The position numbers were made by a program, and so were the translations under genes. Under the pieces are notes generated by a model. The model was not told where the DNA came from. It made no database searches and was given only the letters and a program-made list of their open reading frames with translations. This document shows, piece by piece, positions 55,550 through 64,000 of a stretch of 64,000 bases of DNA (position 1 is the stretch's first letter; each line of letters starts with the position of its first letter). Source of the stretch: Bidens hawaiensis (taxonomy: Eukaryota > Streptophyta > Magnoliopsida > Asterales > Asteraceae); assembly GCA_021521415.1 (NCBI GenBank), contig JAIQDT010000026.1, forward strand, positions 5,297,001 through 5,361,000. The letters run 5' to 3'.

Positions 55550-56860
55550 TGGCTTCTCAAAATGCCACGTATTATGCATTAGCATCCTAGAATGCGTTAA
55601 TGCAACAGAGCTATCATTGGACAACAAAATTGGTACTCACAACAAATTTCCAAAACTTCTGAAACTGTCTGAGTTTGCCCGTTGGGAACCGAGGTTTCGT
55701 GCTCTTTTGGGTTCGGTACATCCAAGTAGTGTACGTTTTCTTGATGAAGTCTACAATACACCTCTTGTAGGAAGTGATACACTTGGTTGGACTCCGAAGG
55801 ATCATAAGCATTATGAAGCTCAGGAAATTAAAGATATGAAAGTGAGACGAAAGCCTACTCTACTCTCACGATAGCATTGCCCGAGCAAATATTTCACCAG
55901 TATAGCACTATCAAGACTTGTGCGTCACTATTTGCAACGACTAGAATCTTGGGAAATACACTCGAGAGTAAAAAGACTCTAGTAAAATTTCAGTTTCAAA
56001 ATTTTACTTTGCTGAAAAACGAGACGGTGGAAGAGATCATAAGTCGATTTTGTCATCTGGTTGTGGAGATGACTACTGTGAATCTGGAACCGACTGAGTC
56101 AGATAAGATTAACACCTTGAAGAATACATTACCACCTTCGTATTCTACTTTCTTATTGGTGTTAATGGAGAATGGTTATTTCAGAAATGATCAACTCACT
56201 GCTAAGAAATTCATTAACAAGATTGAAGAAAGGGAATTTGACTTGAAGTGTCAAACATCATTGAAGGATAATCAGAATCAAAACCCTTCTCTGTATGGTG
56301 GTTCATTACCAGCTAATAATTCTTCAAGCTCAGTCCCAATCACTGCATTCGTCACACAAACATCGATTGAAGAGTATGCTAATAGTAATAATGGTAAAGG
56401 TTCTCCTAAAGTATGCTTCATGGCATCTGGTGCTAATTCTGGTTCAAGTGCAAGTTCTTCAAGTTCGTTGCCTAATGTAAATCTTCAAGAAGTAGAGCAT
56501 CAATTTGCTTTTGTTTGTGCGTTCATGACATCTTACGAACAACTCGTTTGGAGTAAGATTGCTACAAATGAATTGACTGATGAAGATTATGACCAAATTG
56601 ATCCGGATGATCTTGAGTTGATGGATCTTAAGTGGAATATGGCAATGATTGTCAGGAAGGTGAAAAGATTCAAGAAACGGATAGGAAAATATCTACCGAC
56701 TTTGAACAAGCGAGTTGGGTTTGACAAACTGAAGGTCAAGTGTTATAATTGTGGAGATTTTGGTCATTTCGTTAAAGAGTGTGATAAACCGAGAAAGGAA
56801 TATTCGGGTCCACGCAATTCTAAGAGAACTTCGGGAAAGAATTCATCTGGAAATGTTTAG
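55550..56860 (+). pseudogene. Gag of SIRE-like copia element D
   Basis: The start MASQNATYYALAS at 55550 meets a TAG at once. The frame then shifts, giving KLSEFARWEPRFRALLGSVH (from 55617) and, from 55877, the Gag core: IKTCASLFATTRILGN, VEEIISRFCHLVVEM and NTLPPSYSTFLLVL. Near the end DDLELMDLKWNMAM and a CCHC knuckle (CYNCGDFGHFVKEC) follow. Such a DLE-MD-KW-MAM block before a knuckle is usual in SIRE/Maximus copia elements. At least one stop and one frameshift inactivate it. Confidence 0.85.
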
Positions 56861-57397
56861 AATAGGAAGAGTTCATCAGATTGTGACCAGAATAAGCCGA
56901 TCAACACTCAAGCTCTTGTTGCCAATGACGGTGTAGACTAGTCTCAACGACTATTGGGAAATCAAGCCAACCTTACTTTGGTTGAACTAGGTGAAAAGTT
57001 TGAAGATGCTAGTGGTGATAATCTATCTGAAGAAAGTGAAACCTCTGATTCAGAAACTGATTCGGATCTTTCAGTACCTGAACAAACCAAATCCTTTGTA
57101 TGTATTGCTATGATTGAAGAGAGTTCATCTAGGTCAGTGTCAAGTCACAAGTGGATATTGGACAGTGGATGTTCTTGGCATATTACTGGCAACCTGTATC
57201 TTCTTAATAACATCAAAGATATTCAGGGTGGTTATGTGGCGTTTACTGGTAATAACGGAGGGATGATTACTAAAGAGGGAGAAGTATCAAACATGACAGT
57301 TACGTTTGAGAAAGTAAATTATTGTGAAAAAGTGGAACATAATCTGTTGAGTTTCTCGCAGATATGTGAAGAAATATTCCACGATTTTCACAGATAA
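56861..57397 (+). pseudogene. Protease region of element D
   Basis: After a TAG at about 56858, the frame from 56954 holds an acidic linker (SEESETSDSETDSDLSVP) and the protease core, with active site ILDSGCSWHITGN followed by YVAFTGNNGGMITKEG and HNLLSFSQICEE. This fits a Ty1/copia aspartic protease. A frameshift at about 57370 separates it from the integrase finger. Confidence 0.85.
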
Positions 57398-57846
57398 GGA
57401 ATGTGTTATCCTTCAACCGGGATACACAATTCCTGAAGAAATGGTTGTCATGCGATCACCTCGATCAAATGATATTTATGTACTTGACATGAGTGTTAAT
57501 GTAAACGTTTCGCCCTCGGCTACATGTTTTGTCTCCAAGGCCACGGAGAAAGATTCGATACTATGGCATCGACGCATGGGACACATCCACATTTGTAAAA
57601 TGAATAATTTAATCTCTAATGATTTAGTAGATGGTGTAACCCTCAAGAACTTCAAGTTAAATGATCATTACGTTGCTTGAAAGAAGGGGAAACAGAAGAA
57701 GAAGCCACACCCCGTGCAAGTCGATTAATTTGATTGTCATGCCACTAGAACGACTTCATATGGATTTATTTGGTCCAATGAATTGTGCTAGTATTGCGGG
57801 TGATTTATACTGCTTGGTGGTTATTGATGACTTCTCAAGATACTCA
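57398..57846 (+). pseudogene. Integrase N-terminal part of element D, split
   Basis: Encodes the GAG-pre-integrase finger (SILWHRRMGHIHICKMNNL) and the beginning of the catalytic core (RLHMDLFGPMNCASIAGDLY, VVIDDFSRYS) with the first catalytic Asp. A frameshift lies near 57680. The core stops at 57846 where a solo LTR was inserted, and resumes at 60493. Confidence 0.85.
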
Positions 57847-60487
57847 TGTAATGCCCGCAAATTTTTTTCGGTTTAAAGATTTCCTACATGTAGAGTATGT
57901 ATATTTCTTGGGAGTTATCCGGCATCTTTCGTTGACCCGACCATCTTCCCAGTACGTTAAGTTATCTAACCTTTTCTTCCAATTTTCCATATCCCTTAAA
58001 CTTTGAGGGCTAGTGTGTAACATTTTGTTATATCAAAAAAAATAAAAAAATCCTAACCCTAGCACCATTAGGCGCAGCCGATCAGCCAAGAGAAACCCCC
58101 CCCCCCTGCGATTTTTCTTTGTTTCCGGATAAGTCGTGAGTGTAAAACTTCAATTAAAGGTTAGTCTATCGTCCAAGCAAGTCTTTTTCACCATTAAACC
58201 CGTTATCGAACACGTTAGGGTTGAGTTTTGATGATAACAGTTTGCTGACAGATTCGTATACGTTTATTGTAGGGTCTGTAATGCGATGATAATCCATTGT
58301 TTTTGATCTATTATTGATTCCATGATGTTCTACTTTGATTCTAGTTTCCAGAAAGGTATAATATGTAATTTTTGAACGAGATTTGAATGGTTTTTATGAA
58401 TTTATAAAATCGAGTGTCAAAGCTGATGCGGGATGACGGACTCTCGTCTATCTTCCCGACATCATAACTCTTTTTCAACAAGTCCAAATTAGTTGGTTTC
58501 ACTTCTGGAACTTAATATTTTTAGTTAAGAATCATACCCCATTGAAATCGTTTAATTTGGTTAGGTAATGAATTTTATAAAAATAAAACCATTTTGTTGT
58601 GCACTGAAATAGCTGCACGTATCTTGCTGTGTTGGAGGAATTTTTATAATTTTTGTGTCCACTAGAAAAATATAATAAAAATATTTTTATAAACCTAAGT
58701 CATTTATTAAAGTCTGGTAAAAATTTAATAATTTATTTCAAAGGTTATCCTATGTAATTAAATGCATCTTCGCATGCTAAAATCTGCACGCTCTACTTGT
58801 TATTGATCGATAGGTTCGTTTTAGGCTTAACCGGTGGATGTTCAATTGTGTTCTTGTTGAGGCTTTTGAAGTGAGTTTTTGCACCACAATCTTCCTAGGT
58901 ATGTTCCGTATATCATACCTAAAAATCATGTTCATTGGTGTTCGTTAGATTGGTCAACTAGTTGTAGTTAGATTGTTAGTGTTCAGTTGACTAGAATTGT
59001 AGTTTGATGCGTTTAACGCGAGTGTTGAAGTGATTAACGACCAATTCAGCTCGGGGACACTTGGTTTGATGTACGAGCTATTGCAAAATCATTTTTATAA
59101 GTTATGGGGCTGAATTGGTTGTCGGTTACTCCAACGGGTCGGTACAACGCGCAATTGCGGTTATTGAGTAGTTGGTGCGTTGTACTTGCGAGTTACCGAC
59201 CCATTTGACTCGTGTAGCGTCGTGTGGACTTGTTGGCTGTGATTTTATCATAATGGGTCCACACGGGGCTGAGTTGGATGTTAACAGCCTAAACGACTCT
59301 TAAACGCGCGTATTGGTATCACCTAGTGCTTCCGGGGGTAATTTGGGAATTCTTTATTCCCGGGAGTACCTAAGGGTCGTTTTGGTGAATGTGAGACCTC
59401 GGGGGCTGTGTGATTAAGTTTGATGAGGTCGAGGGTTTAGGTAACTCGAACCATGTTAGGACGTCTCGTATGATAAACGAGTCATCTTGATGTCATTAGT
59501 ATTGACTGAATGTAAACCTACAGGTGTTTGAGTTTTGGGATTTCTTAGGGATTCTCTAGCTCGTGGTGAATCCATGTCTTGTGTCAGGTGAGTTCATGAT
59601 GCCCCCTTTTTACTCTTTTAAGTTTTGGGCTAGCATGCACACCTAAACGATTTTTCCTGATGAAATGTTTAAACTATTTTATATAGGCTTGCTAGTATAT
59701 AGTTGGCCTTGGAATGTTATAGTATGTGTGTGTATATATATATATATAAATTATTGTATGGCCTATATTTGGCGATGTTGTAGTCGTATCGACTACTGAT
59801 GTTACGTATGCCTACTTTGTGTTTGCATGCGTTGATGAGATGTTACATGTTTGGGTTGTACGTTTGCTCGACCCTGATGTTACGTGTTTGGGTTGTACGT
59901 TTGCTCGACCCTGATGTTATTACTTTGATGTTATATATATATATTTATATATATATATATATAGGGATGTACTTATAAGGATGTTTATATATATATGTAT
60001 GTATATATATATATATATGTATGAAAATGATTATTTATCAATGATGATGGCTTAACTAATGTATTCTTTTTACTTTAAAACTTTTGGAATGACTATCATG
60101 ATTATTATTTACTGATGTTATTTATTCAAAACTTGAACTCACTCAGCTCAAGCTGACTTTGTGTGCATGTTAGTGTGAGTTTCAGGTTAGGAAGAGGATG
60201 CCTTATCGCTTGGATGTGCACGAAGCTACTTGGACGGTGAAGGGCATACGTGGATGGAATATTTTATTTTTGAACATTTTAATTTAAAAAGTTTTATAAA
60301 TATAATTGAATTGGTTTTGGGAAATATTTCCATAATTTTCGGAACTTATTTTATTATTTATTATTTCCGCTGAAATATACTCTAAGATGGTTATTTTAAT
60401 GAAATGAATTGTTTTTAAGTTTAAATATTTTTACGAGTGTTTTTAATGAATACCAACTGTGGGGTTCCCGGGGTTCGGGGCCTTACA
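57847..60487 (+). mobile_element. Solo LTR of the H-type gypsy family, TSD ACTCA
   Basis: Starts TGTAATGCCCGCAAATTTTT and ends GGGGTTCGGGGCCTTACA, flanked by ACTCA on both sides (57842-57846 and 60488-60492). The right half matches the H LTRs (GGGCTAGCATGCACACC, GTCGTATCGACTACTGATG, GCTACTTGGACGGTGAAGGG). At 2641 bases it is 600-750 longer than the other copies, with extra sequence in the left half (about 58200-58860). TA repeats lie at 59930-60020. It contains a duplicated GGTTGTACGTTTGCTCGACC (59855 and 59890). Confidence 0.95.
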
Positions 60488-60492
60488 ACTCA

Positions 60493-61467
60493 TGGGTCTT
60501 ATTTATGGGTTCGAAAGATCAGACACCTGTTTTAATTCAGAACCTTATCACGAACATCGAATCACTTTACAAACTGAAAGTGAGACGAATTCGTAGTGAT
60601 AATGGAACTGAATTTAAAAACAATATTCTTGATTTCTTCTGAATTTAGAAGGGAATACATCGGGAATTCAGTGCACTGTATGTTCCTCAACAGAACGGTG
60701 TGTCTGAACGGAAGAATCGAACGTTGATAGAGGCTGCGAGAACAATGCTTGCTGATTCTAAGCTTCAGGTTCAATTTTGGAACGAAGCTGTGAATACGGC
60801 ATGTTATACGATGAATCGTGTATTAACTGTAAAGAAGTTGAAGAAAACAAGTTATGAACTTCTAAATCATCGCAAGCCAAATTTAAAGTATTTGGAACCA
60901 TTCGGGTGTCCATGTACTGTTTTGAAGAGAGTTGCTGGGAAGTTTGATGAAAAGGCATTCGAGGGTTACTTTTTAGGTTATAATTCTCCTAAGAAGCGTA
61001 TCTTCAATATCTCTTCGGGATGTGTAGAAGAGTGGTATCACGTCGATAGTCAAAGCTACACTACACCTTCAACCGGTACAGGCCCTGACTGGATGTTTGA
61101 TTATGATGGGTTATTTAATTCGTTTACACCAACAGTTGAGGAGTTACCTGAAGATTTTATTCGATCTTATTTGGAAGAACGATGTCTTCCTATTCCAAGT
61201 TCTTCGTCCATTGATGTAAATGACTCTGCTAATGTATTAGAGACATCACATGATGTTTCTGACTCTTCCGATGATGCTGATTTTGTTGATTCGTCTTCAA
61301 ATCCATTGGATGAAGCTCAAGACACGAACGAGGCTATTCTAGTCGAAGATGTCTCATCATCTGTTTCGTTGGACACAGCAAAGGAAAATGTCACCAATCT
61401 TGGTGATAATGTATATGTGCCAGCGAATCCTTCATTAAGGATTTACATGAACCATCCGCAGGAATAG
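60493..61467 (+). pseudogene. Integrase C-terminal part of element D
   Basis: The core resumes with LLFMGSKDQ-like text, the second catalytic Asp in IRSDNGTEFKN and, after stops near 60640, the catalytic Glu in VSERKNRTLIEAARTML. Downstream are FWNEAVNTACYTMNR, LEPFGCPCTVLKR and a long acidic Ser-rich linker (61140-61460) towards reverse transcriptase. All three catalytic acids exist but the frame is broken by the LTR insertion and by stops. Confidence 0.85.
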
Positions 61468-62519
61468 ATAATTGGGGATGTGAACGATGGGGTTCGCACG
61501 AGAAATCAGTTAACTAATGTATGCGACGACGTGGTTGAATGTAACTTATCTACTACTGAGGATCCGATTGTATGTGCTTATGCGGATTTACTCTCATCGG
61601 GGATTCTTAATATTGCACAATACACATGCTTTTTATCTCTGATTGAACCGACGAGTGTCACAATGGCACTCAAGGAACCATCTTGGGTTGAAGCTATGCA
61701 GGAGGAGCTGCAACAGTTCGTGAGACTGGGTGTATGGGATCTTATCAAAAAACTCGACCGAGTGAAAAGGGCTATACCGACCAAATGGATTTTAAAGTGC
61801 AAAAAGGACAACCGTGGGGTAATCGTGAAAAATAAAACATGATTAGTCGTATTGGGTTACAATTAACAAGAAGGCATTGATTACACTGAAGTATATGCTC
61901 CTGTGGCACGACTGGAAGCTATACGTATCTTTCTTGCCTATGCAGCCTATAAGAACTTTAAAGTGTATCAAATGGATGTTAAATCGGCATTCTTGAACGG
62001 CGAGATTCATGAAGAAGTGTATGTGACGCAGCCTCCCGGCTTTGAGGATCCATACTATCCAGAGCGTTTTTATCGTTTAAACAAAGCTCTTTATGGTTTA
62101 CATCAAGCCCCAAGAGCCTGGTATAGCACGCTTGCTGACAATTTGATTGATAGTGGCTTCAAGAGGGAACTGCGGACTGTACATTATTCTACAAGAATGT
62201 TGGTGAAGATCTGCTCCTCGTCCAAATCTATGTGGACGATATTATATTTGGTTCGACAAATGACAACTTATACAAAGATTTCGAGAAGACTATGCAAATC
62301 AAATTTGAGATGAGTTCAATGGGGGAGATGAGCTTCTTCTTGGGTTTGCAAGTTCACCAGTCTGATTCCGGGATCTTCATCCATCATACCAAATATGTGA
62401 ACGATGTCTTAAGCCGATTCAAGATATCAGACGGCAAAATCCCTTGGACACCTCTTCCCGTGGGCCGTAATTTATCACCGGATGAATTAGAAGATACCGT
62501 TGATCCAACCCTATTTTGA
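61468..62519 (+). pseudogene. Reverse transcriptase of element D
   Basis: Begins with EPSWVEAMQEELQQFVRLGV and AIPTKWILKCKKD, then a stop (about 61864) and [40 protein letters not shown] frameshift near 62180 precedes the catalytic YVDD (62229-62240) and [18 protein letters not shown]. Blocks match Ty1/copia reverse transcriptase of the SIRE branch. At least three mutations prevent translation. Confidence 0.9.
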
Positions 62520-62929
62520 GCGATGATCGGATCTCTTATGTATTTGACTACATCTTGTCCTGATATAATGTTTTCTGTTTGTTTGTGTGCCAGGTACCAA
62601 TCGAGTCCCCGAGTGACTCATCTGGCGGCAGTTAAGCGCATCTTACATTATCAGAGGGGAATTTCTGACATCGGGTTGTGTTACCCCAAGGAAGATAACT
62701 TTGATCTCACGGCTTATACTGATACGTGATTGCTTTGAAATCCGTTATCACTTTATACGTGATTGCTTTGAAAAGAAGTTAATTGGTATTGAAAAAATAC
62801 ATACGGATTTTCAAAAGGCTGACCTTTATACCTAGGCATTTGATAAAACACGTTTTCGATACTTGCTGGGTATAAATGGCTTAAAAAGATATTCAATAGC
62901 TCGGTTGGATCATTTATTTTCATTTTTTT
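62520..62929 (+). pseudogene. RNase H of element D, internally deleted
   Basis: Starts with MIGSLMYLTTSCPDIMFSVC and YQSSPRVTHLAAVKRIL, reaches the first catalytic Asp (LTAYTDT) and then jumps to the extreme C-terminus (KKLIGIEKIHTDFQKADLYT in mixed frames). Most of the catalytic domain is deleted. At the junction ATACGTGATTGCTTTGAAA occurs twice, 33 bases apart (62722 and 62755), suggesting a repair event. Confidence 0.85.
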
Positions 62930-64000
62930 AGTTTTTGTTTTTATTTGTCATTTTTAGGGGGAGAAAATATAAAAATCCAAAAAGATTGTGATTTTCAGTT
63001 TGTATATAGAAAAATTTAAAAACTCCAAAAACATTCAAATATTGAAAAAATACAAAAACATGAAAATGCTCCTCAAAATGAGTTTTCGAGCAAAAAGGGA
63101 AAATGATAGTACATTGGTCGTTTGCTCCTAAGTCTAGTAAAAAGTAAGTAATAAAAGACTGTGTGCTTAATTGAATTGATGTATTGGTAGTTCTTTTGAC
63201 AAACAAGTACGGACTAGTAAGTGATATAAACATAAATTGCTGAATACTCAGGGAGATTAGTTCTATAAAAGGTCTTGATAATCATGGTAGAAATGTAATA
63301 ATCTGGTCATACTCAAGCTTAATTGAATTGATGTATTGGTAGTTCTTTTAACAAACAAGTACGGACTAGTAAGTGATATAAACATAAATTGCTGAATACT
63401 CAGGGAGATTAGTTCTATAAAAGGTCTTGATAATCATGGTAGAAATGTAATAATCTGGTCATACTCAAGCCTTCTAATCAATTTGAAAATTTTTTAAGAA
63501 AAAGTTTCTAGTTGGTGGTTAACGCTTCAACGATGTATGGTTTTATGGCCTTAAATCCTGTATTGATGGGATGCTTTAAGGTTCCTAACTCCATTCTTTA
63601 TGCGGTTTTATATCTGGTATTCATTTCCACGAATATTAAAACAATGCTTAAAAAGCGAACACGCAGTGTAACTGCTTAAGTCTCTAAACTTGGTCGCAAA
63701 AAAGTACTTTGTGCATAAAATGAATTGCAGACTTGATCAAACCACGCTATGAGTCATACATTGTCTCCTTACTCGTGTCTTATTACCATTAAGAAACAGA
63801 CCACAAGGAACACAATGTCTGTAAACCGACAGATGAAATCGTGCATACTCATCCATGGGAACGAACCTTAGGGTATTGCTTGAACAGGGGTATATCTTGT
63901 AGTGGGGATTACGGACTATGATTGCTTAAATATCATCATTTTACATCAAATTGATTCTTAGGTTTAAGTCAAGTTGGGGTGATTTGGAGAAAATCAAATT
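62930..64000 (+). other. 3' spacer of element D beyond pol
   Basis: Non-coding to the window end. A polypurine-like TTTTTAGGGGGAG (62952-62964) lies just after pol. From about 63092 the sequence is the reverse complement of element E (54261-54154, then 41393-40759). In a complete SIRE-like element a 3' ORF would follow, outside the window. The open frame at 62928-63233 on the minus strand is AT-rich chance. Confidence 0.7.
63166..63469. repeat. 152 bp tandem duplication
   Basis: Two adjacent copies (63166-63317 and 63318-63469) start CTTAATTGAATTGATG and end ATACTCAAG. They are almost identical; I noticed a single G/A difference. The homologous spacer of E shows no such duplication, so it is recent. 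Confidence 0.95.

Overview
The window reads as nuclear DNA of a flowering plant, most likely Asteraceae. The family is an inference from the styles of the LTR retrotransposons, Helitrons and MITEs and from a malonyltransferase-like BAHD remnant. No sequence search was run. One host gene looks intact: an intronless pentatricopeptide-repeat (PPR) gene at 21918-23798, which I recognise as similar to Arabidopsis At1g03560. A second host gene survives only as the C-terminal half of a BAHD acyltransferase pseudogene on the minus strand (31637-32486). Nearly everything else is transposable elements in nested layers.

Left third (1-20663). An internally deleted Ty1/copia remnant with its 3' LTR (27-1110) is followed by the 3' part of a Tat-type Ty3/gypsy element A on the plus strand. 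A has integrase 1630-2370, a spacer with a strong palindrome, an antisense additional ORF (aORF) at 5085-3538 and a 3' LTR at 5309-5804. Tail to tail with it lies a decayed but nearly complete Tat-type element C on the minus strand (6073-20663). Its left LTR holds a 1.9 kb solo LTR with a perfect target-site duplication (TSD). Its aORF is broken by the 3' end of another gypsy element (about 9256-11997). Its gag-pol carries a 183 bp hAT-type MITE. In both A and C the aORF appears to be split by introns.

Middle (20664-32486). The PPR gene sits between two inverted copies of one Helitron family, one of which ends only 91 bp before its start codon. The rest is AT-rich intergenic sequence with MITEs, minisatellites and microsatellites, ending in the BAHD pseudogene.

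Right half (32487-64000). Copia element F (LTR 32487-33483, polyprotein 34851-38413) has two nonsense codons and has lost its 3' end. It abuts a minus-strand fragment E from the 3' part of a SIRE-like copia element. E is split by a minus-strand solo LTR, G (41394-54153, TSD TTAAA). G is itself split by a full-length chromodomain gypsy element, H (44453-53625, TSD CCAAA). A plus-strand SIRE-like copia element, D, starts at 54262 and runs out of the window. D's integrase is split by a 2.6 kb solo LTR (57847-60487, TSD ACTCA) of the same family as H. The implied order of events is E, then G in E, then H in G; and D, then the solo LTR in D.

I found no tRNA, rRNA or CRISPR array and no gene system outside plant genes and transposons. 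The most unusual signals are the spliced antisense aORFs with a shared palindrome, the dense alternating ATTCGTT/AACGAAT motif field of the D/E copia family, and the Helitron plus overlapping uORF at the PPR start.
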